A DNA stretch of 43,354 bases. Origin: an uncultured Corynebacterium sp. GTDB taxonomy: Bacteria > Actinomycetota > Actinomycetes > Mycobacteriales > Mycobacteriaceae. The stretch spans positions 1 through 43,354 of the forward strand of contig NZ_CAMIFY010000019.1 of assembly GCF_946222985.1 (NCBI RefSeq). The letters are read 5' to 3'. Positions within the stretch are counted from its first letter, which is position 1; each line of letters opens with the position of its first letter. The notes beneath the pieces were generated by a model, which ran no database searches, had not been told where the DNA came from, and saw only the letters and a list, made by a program, of their open reading frames with translations. The position numbers and the translations under genes are program-made. Shown one piece after another: positions 24,098-32,312 of this stretch.

Positions 24098-25177
24098 TCA
24101 CACCCAGATCTCGCGCCCCTTCCCCCGCTCCTGCTCCCACGGGTCGAGCCGATTCCACCGCTCGAAGTACAGCTCCCGACACCGCCGCCGATCCCACTCC
24201 CCCGTCACCCGCGGCCCGCCCATACGCTCGCCGATGGTGGCGACGATTTCGTCGATGACCTCGTCGAACCGCAGCCACAGGTCGTCGTCGGTGTACCGGA
24301 GGATCGCATAACCCCTGCGCACCAGGTTGTTCTGGCGGGCGCGATCCTCGCGGAACGCCATCGGGTCGGTGTGGAACTTCGTCGAATCGAACTCGATCAC
24401 CAGGCGCGCGTCGGCGTGCACGAGGTCCCATTCATACGGCCCGATCCGCACATTCAGTTCCACGACGTGACCCTTGAGCTGCAGCGCGCGGGCGATCCGC
24501 CCCTCGGAGATGGAGCGCTGCCGCTCCGGTGCCCATTCGACCACCGGCCACAGCCGATTGCGCTGCCGGGGAGGGAGATCGTCGATATCCGCCAACAGAC
24601 TGCTTCGCGACGCCAACGTCGGCATCATCCGGTCGAGCACCCCGGAGACCGCCCGTTCGTGCCAGACCTCGAGCAGATCGGCGAGCGTCGCCGCGAGAGT
24701 CGTCACCGGCATGCCGTCGATCGTCGTGACCTGCACGGATTCACGCCGACGGGCGTTGGAGCCCGCCGCGTCGCGCCTGGTCGGCGGCACGATGACGTCG
24801 AGAACCTCCGGCTCGCGCTTGCGCAGACCGTGGAGATGCGCCGCCGTGCGATGCGAAAACACCGCGTCCGGCGTGCTCGCCAGGACGAGCCCCATGCGCA
24901 GCCGCAGGCCGCTGGTCTCGAATCGATACGTTCCCCGGCTGACGCGGCTCAACGATCCGTTCGCCAGGGCCCGATCCAATTCCAGGCGGGACATGCCGGC
25001 GTCGAGGAGCTGCCGGCGAGTGCGGATCGTGCCGGGCCCGATTCCGGTGATTCGGCCACCGATCTGTCGCAGTTGGTTGCGCTTCTTGCGTTGCGACGAC
25101 GACCGGCCGCGCCGCGCCGGCGCGCTCCCCGCAGTCGCGTTCGTGCCGATGTCGGCCGCTGACCTGGCGTCATTCAC
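24098..25177 (-). CDS. AbiEi-like winged-helix plus DUF559 (Vsr-like nuclease fold) protein
   Basis: The 359-residue product combines two parts. Residues about 40-110 (IRTRRQLLDAGMSRLELDRALANGSLSRVSRGTYR) resemble the N-terminal winged helix of AbiEi antitoxins. The C-terminal 130 residues form a DUF559 domain of the very-short-patch-repair endonuclease-like group: LVIEFDSTKFH with the acidic residues, REDRARQNNLVRRGYAILRY, then DDDLW. The middle links the two through VFSHRTAAHLHGL. Such proteins are annotated either as type IV toxin-antitoxin components or as DUF559 proteins; activity is not established. The GTG at 25177 is the chosen start; a GTG at 25237 is possible. No partner toxin gene is adjacent. 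Hairpin elements lie on both sides. Confidence 0.8.
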   Translation of the reverse strand: MNDARSAADIGTNATAGSAPARRGRSSSQRKKRNQLRQIGGRITGIGPGTIRTRRQLLDAGMSRLELDRALANGSLSRVSRGTYRFETSGLRLRMGLVLASTPDAVFSHRTAAHLHGLRKREPEVLDVIVPPTRRDAAGSNARRRESVQVTTIDGMPVTTLAATLADLLEVWHERAVSGVLDRMMPTLASRSSLLADIDDLPPRQRNRLWPVVEWAPERQRSISEGRIARALQLKGHVVELNVRIGPYEWDLVHADARLVIEFDSTKFHTDPMAFREDRARQNNLVRRGYAILRYTDDDLWLRFDEVIDEIVATIGERMGGPRVTGEWDRRRCRELYFERWNRLDPWEQERGKGREIWV

Positions 25178-25356
25178 GCGTAGACACTCGCACGAGGTCG
25201 CCGACCGCACATGTCGAGCGGGCGCGGGCAACCCCACCCGGAGGTGACGCGGGAGTTATCGGGGGATGGCGCCGGCCGTCCGGTGGCGCACCGGCCATTC
25301 GGGGACGCACCGGCCGCCCGGGGAGCGCACCGTCCATTCGCAGGGGGACGCGGGCC

Positions 25357-25441
25357 GTTAGTGCATGAATCCTCCAGAAGTGAAACGCGTCCTGGGGTTT
25401 TGCGGCACGAAATCCGGGTTCTGGAGGATTCGTGCACTAAC
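25357..25441. repeat. 85-bp hairpin element, copy 2
   Basis: Arms 25357-25379 and 25419-25441 pair at 22 of 23 positions, the odd one being a G-T pair; the loop is 39 bases. It differs from copy 3 at one base in 85. It is followed by TCGACGCGGGGTCGGTGGGT and repeat unit B. Confidence 0.93.
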
Positions 25442-25461
25442 TCGACGCGGGGTCGGTGGGT

Positions 25462-25492
25462 GCCACGGACAACCGGGGACGTCGCAAAGCAA
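25462..25492. repeat. 31-bp repeat unit B, copy 2
   Basis: It is identical over 31 bases to the unit upstream of gtrA (23871-23901). The 20 bases between it and hairpin copy 2 are shared with copy 3, so hairpin plus spacer plus unit B form a composite repeat. Confidence 0.8.
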
Positions 25493-25595
25493 TGGGAACC
25501 GTCTTCAACGCGCATACGTGGACACCCCGGGGCACGTCAGCTCACGGATCCCCCGGGCGCTCGGACGCGGGGCTTTTCGGGGGAAGGCGCCGGCA

Positions 25596-25680
25596 GTTAG
25601 TGCATGAATCCTCCAGAAGTGAAACGCGTCCTGGGGTTTTGCGGCGCGAAATCCGGGTTCTGGAGGATTCGTGCACTAAC
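25596..25680. repeat. 85-bp hairpin element, copy 3
   Basis: Arms 25596-25618 and 25658-25680 with a 39-base loop; one base differs from copy 2. It starts 239 bases after copy 2, in the same orientation. The sequence between the composite units (about 25493-25595) is unique. Confidence 0.93.
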
Positions 25681-25700
25681 TCGACGCGGGGTCGGTGGGT

Positions 25701-25731
25701 GCCACGGGGAACCGGGAACGTCGCAAAGCAA
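25701..25731. repeat. 31-bp repeat unit B, copy 3 (diverged)
   Basis: It reads GCCACGGGGAACCGGGAACG then TCGCAAAGCAA, with three changes from the other copies, and follows hairpin copy 3 at the same distance as in copy 2. AAAGGGGCCG after it matches the bases after copy 1. Confidence 0.75.
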
Positions 25732-25798
25732 AAGGGGCCGGGAACCGGGGAAGCTCGCTGCACCCCGGCTCCGCGATCGGCGCCGGGCAGACGCCGGT

Positions 25799-26836
25799 TC
25801 AGCGCCGCAGGGACTCGCGCAACAGGTCCAGCTTGTCCACGACGCCCACCTGCTCCTCGCCGACGATGCCGACCTCCTCCAGGACAGCCCACGTCTCGGG
25901 GCACAGGGCCTCGACGTCCTCGCCGGTCAGCGGGGTACCGTCGTCGGCGACCCAGCCGAGCGCATCCATGACATGCGAGGTGACGTCGTGGCGAATGTCC
26001 TCGTCGGTCAGGGCCGACAGGCACATCAGCGTGGCGAGCGCCGCATCGCGGCCGGCCGGGTCATCGGGGCCCTCGGCGGGAAGCTCGCGCATGCGGTCGC
26101 AATTGTCGGCGATGCAGTTGCACCCCGGGTTGCGCCGCAGGTCGAGGGCCTGCAAGAGGGGCACGAACTCGAAGACGCCGGACCGCTCGATGAGGTCCAC
26201 GACGTCCTCGCGGGCCGTGGACAAGGTGTTGCGGATCGACTGCTCGCCGGTCAGTTGCTCGTTGATCGCCGCGATGTCTGGGCCCTCGTCGCCGGCGCCG
26301 TCGAACTCCTCGGGCACCGTGGCCCGCGCACTCGCCGCACCGGGACCGCCGCGGCCGCCGTGACCCCCGCCGGCGTTGGCGACGCGGCCCGCGCGCCACA
26401 ACCCGTCGATGCTGCCGGAACCGCCGATGCACAGCGCATCCGGCGTGGCCTCGTCGCGGGCGAAGGCCTCGCGAACGTCGAGCCGGTGGTCCCACAGCCC
26501 CCAATGCCAGGTCAGGGTGTCGCCCGCGCCCTGCAGCACGTCGCCGATGATGGTGTCGAGCGGCACGTTGACCCCGATGCCGTCGAATCGCCGCGGACTC
26601 GCGGCACCCGAAACCCCCTCGAGCGTGAATTTCGTCGGAGCGGATTCGCCGGGCCAGCCGAACATGACGCGCAGTGCGTCGGAAAGCTCCCGGAGCGTCA
26701 GCCGGTCGTTGATGCCGAACTGGCGGTGGACGACCTGCGGCTCCTCGTTCAAAACGGCACCGATGATCAACGTGGCCGGTTCGGCGGCCACGCGCACGCC
26801 CGGGAAGGCGATGACGTTGTCGGTTTCCGTCGACAT
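25799..26836 (-). CDS. Plasmid pRiA4b ORF-3-like domain protein
   Basis: This 345-residue protein begins with a pRiA4b ORF-3-like fold: VHRQFGINDRLTLRELSDALRVMFGW, then HWGLWDHRLDVREAFA, the usual helix-strand layout of the family. A Gly/Ala-rich linker is at about residues 155-180. The C-terminal half is helical with CNCIADNCDRM, a cysteine cluster that could bind metal. The family has no established biochemical role. It sits between the hairpin-element cluster and the next unknown gene, on the same strand as both. No convincing ribosome site precedes the ATG. Confidence 0.78.
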   Translation of the reverse strand: MSTETDNVIAFPGVRVAAEPATLIIGAVLNEEPQVVHRQFGINDRLTLRELSDALRVMFGWPGESAPTKFTLEGVSGAASPRRFDGIGVNVPLDTIIGDVLQGAGDTLTWHWGLWDHRLDVREAFARDEATPDALCIGGSGSIDGLWRAGRVANAGGGHGGRGGPGAASARATVPEEFDGAGDEGPDIAAINEQLTGEQSIRNTLSTAREDVVDLIERSGVFEFVPLLQALDLRRNPGCNCIADNCDRMRELPAEGPDDPAGRDAALATLMCLSALTDEDIRHDVTSHVMDALGWVADDGTPLTGEDVEALCPETWAVLEEVGIVGEEQVGVVDKLDLLRESLRR

Positions 26837-26881
26837 GGCCCCCAGCGTACCGACGCTCCGGATACCCCGTCGGGCCCCGAA

Positions 26882-27460
26882 TCAGTCCGCGGTGTACTCC
26901 AGCGGCAGCGGGCGCGACTCGGTTCCCCAGGGTTCCCGCAGGTAGTCGCGTCGTCGGCGCTGCGATTCGACCACCGCCCACGTGGCCGTCAATTCCTCGA
27001 GGCCGCGCGCCCAGGCGAGCACGGGACCGGCGGCGGGCTCCCCGACGTGGCCGAATTCGATGGGTTCGACGTCGGCGATCGTCGGAAAGCGCGGGGCGAC
27101 GAGCTTGTCGCGGCCGGGCTTGGCCTTCTCCTGCGCCACGCGATCCTTGAGTTCCTTCACGTGCGCGCGCAGCCCCCGGAGCGTCGCGGCGAGGTCGACG
27201 TGCGGTGCGTCGATGTGCGTGACGACGTCGTGGACGTCGCCGACGGTGAGCACCGCCGCCCCGGAAAACAGGTTGCGGATGGTGTCCTCGGCGCCGGGGG
27301 CGGCGGGATCGACGAGCCACGCGCCGGAGAGCCGGTCGCCGGTGAGCTGGGGGGCGAGTTGGACGTGCCAGATGGCCATGTCGCCGGACTCGCCCGGGGC
27401 GCCGACGACCGCGATGGTCGTCGGGGCGGCGTTGTCGGTGGTGGCGCTGTCCTCGCTCAT
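26882..27460 (-). CDS. Hypothetical protein
   Basis: I do not recognise this 192-residue protein. It begins with a strand-rich region (TIAVVGAPGESGDMAIWHVQLAPQL) and contains a basic helical stretch LRAHVKELKDRVAQEKAKPGRDKL that could be a short coiled coil. It ends with a conserved-looking WAVVESQRRRRDYLREPWG. No signal peptide or membrane helix is seen. ATG 27460 is used; the next in-frame ATG upstream is at 27466. It diverges from the small gene at 27485 with only 24 bases between the starts, so the promoters must overlap. Probably in one unit with the pRiA4b-like gene 45 bases downstream. Confidence 0.65.
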   Translation of the reverse strand: MSEDSATTDNAAPTTIAVVGAPGESGDMAIWHVQLAPQLTGDRLSGAWLVDPAAPGAEDTIRNLFSGAAVLTVGDVHDVVTHIDAPHVDLAATLRGLRAHVKELKDRVAQEKAKPGRDKLVAPRFPTIADVEPIEFGHVGEPAAGPVLAWARGLEELTATWAVVESQRRRRDYLREPWGTESRPLPLEYTAD

Positions 27461-27484
27461 GGTCAAGAGGATAACGTCTCGGTC

Positions 27485-27712
27485 ATGTTCGGATTCCCGT
27501 GGAAGAAGAAGCAGCCCCCGACGTACATCGCCGTGGAGCGCACCGACACCCCGTTGTCCTCGGAGATGACGCGGATGATCGCCCAGGAGCTGCCGCTGCT
27601 CGACAGCGCCAGCCGCACCCGCGTGTACAAGATCCTCGAGGAATACGACGGACCGACGATCACCTCGCAGGAGGAGTTGCCGGACGAGATCCGGGAACTG
27701 ATGGATCTGTAG
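27485..27712 (+). CDS. Small conserved-looking protein of unknown function
   Basis: This 75-residue acidic protein reads MFGFPWKKKQPPTYIAVER, then a helical region (SSEMTRMIAQELPLLDSASR) and an acidic end (EELPDEIRELMDL). AGAGGA lies 13 bases upstream of the ATG. Its balanced composition compared with the antisense frames supports a real gene. No motif is recognised. It is followed after about 160 bases by dprE1 on the same strand. Confidence 0.6.
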   Translation: MFGFPWKKKQPPTYIAVERTDTPLSSEMTRMIAQELPLLDSASRTRVYKILEEYDGPTITSQEELPDEIRELMDL

Positions 27713-27875
27713 GCGGGTACGGGCCCGGCGGCTGGTTTCGACTGCGACGGGTTTTCGACCGGTGGGCTTTTCGACCGATTCACGCCCGCGCCCGGCAACT
27801 CTCAGGCTTTTCTAGGCGACCGCTCGGGGCGCGCCCCACTGAAGCACGGGGGAACCGGGAGTAGCCTGATCGGTG

Positions 27876-29345
27876 ATGTCTGCACACAACAACGGCACGT
27901 CCAGCACCGATGCTTCGAACGGTGCCCCCGGAGCCGTCACCACAGAAGCCAGGACCCTCACCGGCTGGGGCCGCACCGCCCCTTCGACCGCCGAGGTGCT
28001 CTCCACCTCCGATCTGGCGGAGATCGCGCACGCGGTCCGCGCCGTCGCCGAGCAGAACGACGGCAAGCCCGCCCACCTCAAGCGCGGCGTCATCGCGCGC
28101 GGCATGGGCCGCTCCTACGGCGACCCGGCCCAGAACGCCGGCGGTCTCGTCATCGACATGCAGGCCCTCAACCGGATCCACTCCATCGACCCGGATTCGG
28201 CGATCGTCGACGTCGACGGCGGTGTCACCCTCGACCAGCTGATGAAGGCCGCGCTGCCCTACGGCCTGTGGGTTCCGGTGCTGCCGGGCACCCGCCAGGT
28301 CACCATCGGCGGCGCGATCGGCCCCGACATCCACGGCAAGAACCACCACTCGGCCGGTTCCTTCGGCAATCACGTCGCCTCGATGGAGCTGCTGGTCGCC
28401 GACGGCCGCATCCTCCACCTGGAGCCGGAGGGCTCCGACGACGATCCCAGCGGCGACCTGTTCTGGGCCACCGTCGGCGGCATGGGCCTGACCGGCATCA
28501 TCGTGCGGGCGCAGATCCGCATGACCAAGACCGAGACCGCGTACTTCATCGCCGACGGCGACATGACGCAGAACCTCGAGGAGACCGTCGCGTTCCACTC
28601 CGACGGCTCGGAGCACAACTACACCTATTCTTCCGCGTGGTTCGACGCGATCTCGCCGGAGCCGAAGCTCGGACGCGCCGCGATTTCCCGCGGCTCGCTG
28701 GCCACGCTCGCCCAGCTCGAGGAGCTGGCGCCGAAGCTGGCGAAGGATCCGCTGAAGTTCAACGCCCCGCAGCTGGTGACCGTGCCGGACATCTTCCCGT
28801 CGTTCACCATGAACAAGCTGACGATGAAGGCCATCGGCGAGCTGTGGTGGCTGAAGTCGGGCACGTACAAGGATCAGGTGCAGAATCTGACGCAGTTTTA
28901 TCAGCCGCTCGATCTCATCGGCGAGTGGAACCGCGGCTACGGATCCAAGGGCTTCCTGCAGTACCAGTTCGTGGTGCCCATGGACGCCGTCGAGCCGTTC
29001 AAGCAGATCATCCGCGACATCCAGAAGTCGGGCCACTACTCGGCGCTCAACGTGTTCAAGCTGTTCGGCGAGGGCAACCGCGGCCCGCTGTCCTACCCGA
29101 TGCCGGGCTGGAACGTCTGCGTCGACTTCCCGATCAAGCCGGGCCTGGGCCGTTTCCTCGACGACCTGGACCGGCGCGTCATGGAATTCGGCGGCCGCCT
29201 GTACCTGGCCAAGGAGTCCCGCACGTCCGCGGAGAACTTCCACGCCATGTACCCGGGCCTGGAGGGGTGGCTGGCGTTGCGCAACGACATCGACCCGACC
29301 GGCGTCTTCGAGTCCGACATGAGCCGGCGCCTGCAGCTGCGCTGA
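27876..29345 (+). CDS. dprE1: Decaprenylphosphoryl-beta-D-ribose 2'-oxidase DprE1
   Basis: This 489-residue FAD enzyme oxidises decaprenyl-phospho-ribose to the 2'-keto form, the first half of the epimerisation giving decaprenyl-phospho-arabinose, the arabinan donor. It has the VAO/PCMH FAD-binding domain: GVIARGMGRSYGDPAQNAGG, VPVLPGTRQVTIGGAIGPDI and HGKNHHSAGSFGNHV. Near the C-terminus PMPGWNVCVDFPI keeps the active-site Cys (residue 415 here), equivalent to Cys387 of M. tuberculosis DprE1. The ATG at 27876 follows an in-frame GTG. dprE2 follows after 37 bases. Confidence 0.95.
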   Translation: MSAHNNGTSSTDASNGAPGAVTTEARTLTGWGRTAPSTAEVLSTSDLAEIAHAVRAVAEQNDGKPAHLKRGVIARGMGRSYGDPAQNAGGLVIDMQALNRIHSIDPDSAIVDVDGGVTLDQLMKAALPYGLWVPVLPGTRQVTIGGAIGPDIHGKNHHSAGSFGNHVASMELLVADGRILHLEPEGSDDDPSGDLFWATVGGMGLTGIIVRAQIRMTKTETAYFIADGDMTQNLEETVAFHSDGSEHNYTYSSAWFDAISPEPKLGRAAISRGSLATLAQLEELAPKLAKDPLKFNAPQLVTVPDIFPSFTMNKLTMKAIGELWWLKSGTYKDQVQNLTQFYQPLDLIGEWNRGYGSKGFLQYQFVVPMDAVEPFKQIIRDIQKSGHYSALNVFKLFGEGNRGPLSYPMPGWNVCVDFPIKPGLGRFLDDLDRRVMEFGGRLYLAKESRTSAENFHAMYPGLEGWLALRNDIDPTGVFESDMSRRLQLR

Positions 29346-29382
29346 CCGCGTCCACGTCAACCACAACTAGGAGCCAACGAAC

Positions 29383-30144
29383 ATGATCAACGCAGTGGGC
29401 GTCCCCCAGTCCATCCTGGTGCTCGGCGGCACCAGCGAAATCGGCCTCGCCATCACCGCCGAATTCCTGAAGAAGGGCCCGGCCAAGGTCACCCTGGCCG
29501 CCCTCGCCGATGATCCGGGCCGCGAGGCCGCCGAAGCGCAGATGCGCGCCGCCGGCGCCACCGACGTCCGGGTCCTCGACTTCGACGCCACGGACTTCGA
29601 CTCGCACCCCGACGTCATCGACGCGGCGTTCTCCGACGGCGACGTCGACATCTGCATCGTCGCCTTCGGCCTGCTCGGCGACGCCGAGGAACTGTGGCAG
29701 AACCAGCGCAAGGCGGTGCAGATCGCGCAGGTCAACTACACCGGTGCGGTCTCCGTCGGCGTGCTGGTCGGCCAGAAGTTCAAGGCTCAGGGCCACGGCC
29801 AGTTCATCGCCATGTCCTCGGCCGCCGGCGAGCGCGTGCGCCGCTCCAACTTCGTCTACGGCTCCACCAAGGCGGGCCTGGACGGCTTCTACCTGAATCT
29901 GGGCGAGGCGCTGGAGGAGTTCGGCGTGAAGACCCTGGTCATCCGTCCCGGCATGGTCCGCACCCGCATGTCGTCCGGCGTGAAGGAAGCGCCGCTGACG
30001 GTGAACAAGGAAGACGTCGCCGAGCTGGCGGTCAAGTCCGTCGAGGCGGGCAAGACCCTGGTGTGGGCGCCGCCGGCGTTCCAGCTGGTGATGATGGTGC
30101 TCACCCACATCCCGCGCCCCATCTTCCGCAAGCTGCCGATTTAA
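29383..30144 (+). CDS. dprE2: Decaprenylphosphoryl-2-keto-pentose reductase DprE2
   Basis: This 253-residue short-chain dehydrogenase reduces the DprE1 product with NAD(P)H to decaprenyl-phospho-arabinose. The nucleotide-binding motif is LVLGGTSEIG (residues 12-21), and the active site is S145/S146 with Y159-G-S-T-K163. FQLVMMVLTHIPRPIFRKLPI at the C-terminus is the amphipathic tail seen in DprE2. AGGAG precedes the ATG. It forms a tight pair with dprE1, as in mycobacteria (Rv3790-Rv3791). Confidence 0.95.
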   Translation: MINAVGVPQSILVLGGTSEIGLAITAEFLKKGPAKVTLAALADDPGREAAEAQMRAAGATDVRVLDFDATDFDSHPDVIDAAFSDGDVDICIVAFGLLGDAEELWQNQRKAVQIAQVNYTGAVSVGVLVGQKFKAQGHGQFIAMSSAAGERVRRSNFVYGSTKAGLDGFYLNLGEALEEFGVKTLVIRPGMVRTRMSSGVKEAPLTVNKEDVAELAVKSVEAGKTLVWAPPAFQLVMMVLTHIPRPIFRKLPI

Positions 30145-30324
30145 CCGACGGCCACGGGCCACGCACCGATGAACGGTCGACGCCCCCTGGCCTGAGACGG
30201 CGACGGTCCCGAACCCGGGCCCCGGCCCGGCCCGGCCCGGCCCCACGGTCGCATCCCCGGACCTCGACGAGCGCAGTCGAAAGACTCGAGCGTCGGGGTC
30301 CGCGGCATGTGGGAGACTGTTCGC

Positions 30325-32286
30325 ATGGCAGAGAGCACTACGGCGACCAGGGCCCACCGGCCCAACCCATTCGCCACGGACCCGGTCGGCGAGGTTTTCG
30401 CCGACGACCAGCTGTCGCTTCGGCACACCGCGCTCGGCATGGCCGCGGCGACGGTGGGCGGCGCGATCGTCGCGTTCGTCGCATGGTTCGTGCTGCACCG
30501 GATCTCGTTGCCCGCGTTCGGCGGGTCGATGGTCACGCGGGCGATTTCGTCGGCGGCGACCGTCGTCGTCCTCGTCGCCGTCACGGTGCTGCTGTACTTC
30601 TGGGCCACGCGCGGCGCCGGCGCGCGGCCGCGGTGGATGGAACTGCTCACCTACGCCGTCTCCTACCTGTCCCCGGCCCTGCTGGTGGCCACCACGCTGG
30701 CCATCCCGCTGGGGTCGACGCGTCTCTACCTCGACGGCATCAGCGTCGACCAGGAGTTCCGCACCGAGTACCTGACCCGCATGACCGCGGAGTTCGGGCT
30801 CAACGACATGGCGTACATCGACGTCCCGTCGTACTACCCCGCCGGTTGGTTCCTCGCCGGCGGCCGCCTGGCCGACCTGTTGGGCATGCCGGGGTGGGAG
30901 GTCTTCCAGCCCTGGGCGTTGATCACCCTGGCCGCCGGCGGCGCCCTGCTGGTGCCCGTGTGGCAGCGCCTGTCGGGTTCGCTGCCGGTGGGCACGGGCA
31001 TCGCCCTGCTGACGACGGCCATCGCCATCTCCACCACCGCCGACGAGCCCTACGCCGCGGTGGTCGCCATGGGCCTGCCGCCGCTGGCCGTCATGGCCCG
31101 GCGGGCGCTCGCCGGCGCGGTGTCGGCGACGGTCGGCGTCATCGTGTTCCTCGGCGTCTCCGCCACCTTCTACACGCTGCACACGGCGGTCGGCGCCCTC
31201 ATCGTCGTCACCCTGACCGTCGCGGTGTGCGCCGCGGAGAGGTCGTGGCGTCCCGTCGTCAAGCTCGTCGTCATGGGCGCGGGTTCGATGCTCATCGCCG
31301 CGACCGTGTGGGGGCCGTACGTGTGGGCGACGCTGACCGGCGCGCCGTCGTCGGGCGCGACCGCGATGCACTACCTGCCCGACAACGGCGCCCGCGTGCC
31401 GCTGCCCATGTTCGCCGCGTCCGTCATCGGCGTCATGTGCCTGCTGGGCCTGGTCTGGCTGCTCGTGCGCGTGCTCGAGCCCGACGCCCGCGCCATGGCC
31501 ATCGGGTTGCTGGTGATGTACGGGTGGGTCGTCGCGTCAATGATCGCCACCCTCGCCGGCTCGACCCTGCTGGGCTTCCGCCTGGAAACCCCCATCACCC
31601 TGATGCTGGCGACGGCCGGTGTGTTCGCCATCGCCGACATGCGGCTCAACGGAGTCGAAAAGCTCTGGCCCGCCGCCGTCGGCCCGACCGTCGCCCGGAC
31701 GGTCAGCGCCGTGATGGCCCTGGTCATCGTCCTCGCCGGCATCGGCTACGCCCAGTCCATCCCCACCCGACTCCACGGGCCGATCGACCTGGCGCACACC
31801 GACACCGACGGCTACGGCGAACGCGCCGACCGCTTCGCCCCCGACGCCGGCGTCTGGTTCCCCGAGATCGACCGGGTGCTGCGCGACGCCGGGCTCGAAC
31901 CGACCGAATCGGTGGTGCTCACCGACGAACGCAATTTCCAGGCGTTCTTCCCCTGGTACTCGTTCCAGGCGCTGACCAGCCACTACGCCAATCCGCTGGG
32001 CGAGTTCGACCGTCGCAACGCAGCCATCGAGCAGTGGGCGACCATCACCGACCCCGACGAACTCGTCGCCGCCATGGACGCCGACCCGTGGCGCGGACCC
32101 GACGCGATCGTCGTGCGCGGCGACGCCTCCGACGACGACGGCCGCTACGTCATCGACCTCGCCGACGACATCTACCCCAACAACCCCAACGTCCTCTTCC
32201 GCGGAGTGGCCTTCGATCCGGAGGTCTTCGAGGGGCACTGGGAGGAGGTGCAGACCGGGCCTTTCGTCGTCCTGATTAGGCAATAG
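30325..32286 (+). CDS. aftA: Galactan 5-O-arabinofuranosyltransferase AftA
   Basis: This 653-residue GT-C membrane enzyme transfers the first arabinofuranose from decaprenyl-phospho-arabinose to the galactan. About eleven hydrophobic segments are followed by a soluble C-terminal domain of about 160 residues (from HGPIDLAHTDTDGYGER). The first periplasmic loop contains LYLDGISVDQEFRTEYL, where the catalytic acidic residues are expected. IDVPSYYPAGWFLAGGR, typical of AftA, follows. GGGAG precedes the ATG at 30325; an earlier TTG-type start is less likely. The M. tuberculosis equivalent is Rv3792. Confidence 0.93.
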   Translation: MAESTTATRAHRPNPFATDPVGEVFADDQLSLRHTALGMAAATVGGAIVAFVAWFVLHRISLPAFGGSMVTRAISSAATVVVLVAVTVLLYFWATRGAGARPRWMELLTYAVSYLSPALLVATTLAIPLGSTRLYLDGISVDQEFRTEYLTRMTAEFGLNDMAYIDVPSYYPAGWFLAGGRLADLLGMPGWEVFQPWALITLAAGGALLVPVWQRLSGSLPVGTGIALLTTAIAISTTADEPYAAVVAMGLPPLAVMARRALAGAVSATVGVIVFLGVSATFYTLHTAVGALIVVTLTVAVCAAERSWRPVVKLVVMGAGSMLIAATVWGPYVWATLTGAPSSGATAMHYLPDNGARVPLPMFAASVIGVMCLLGLVWLLVRVLEPDARAMAIGLLVMYGWVVASMIATLAGSTLLGFRLETPITLMLATAGVFAIADMRLNGVEKLWPAAVGPTVARTVSAVMALVIVLAGIGYAQSIPTRLHGPIDLAHTDTDGYGERADRFAPDAGVWFPEIDRVLRDAGLEPTESVVLTDERNFQAFFPWYSFQALTSHYANPLGEFDRRNAAIEQWATITDPDELVAAMDADPWRGPDAIVVRGDASDDDGRYVIDLADDIYPNNPNVLFRGVAFDPEVFEGHWEEVQTGPFVVLIRQ

Positions 32287-32312
32287 GGGCCTTTACCGTA
32301 AACTTGGGTCCC

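Noticed and set aside
23856..24431. Long N-terminal extension of the GtrA protein up to 24431
   Set aside because: It would read antisense through the hairpin element and part of the DUF559 gene region; no ribosome site or homology supports it.
24098..25177. Complete type IV toxin-antitoxin system
   Set aside because: Only an AbiEi-like N-terminal segment is present; no AbiEii nucleotidyltransferase-type toxin gene is adjacent.
25357..25680. Possible CRISPR array from the repeated units
   Set aside because: Only two closely spaced copies, 85 bp long, each a self-complementary hairpin, with a 154-base gap; there are no cas genes.
25604..27712. A 702-codon plus-strand frame across the pRiA4b-like and hypothetical genes
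   Set aside because: Only its last 75 residues look like protein (the small gene at 27485); the rest is antisense to better-supported genes and reads through a hairpin element.
30214..30243. Short GGCCC/CCCGG tandem run before aftA
   Set aside because: A few GGCCC units in a GC-rich gap; no motif or hairpin convincing enough to call a terminator.
29179..31371. A 730-codon minus-strand frame opposite dprE1, dprE2 and aftA
   Set aside because: Antisense to three well-recognised genes, with biased composition.
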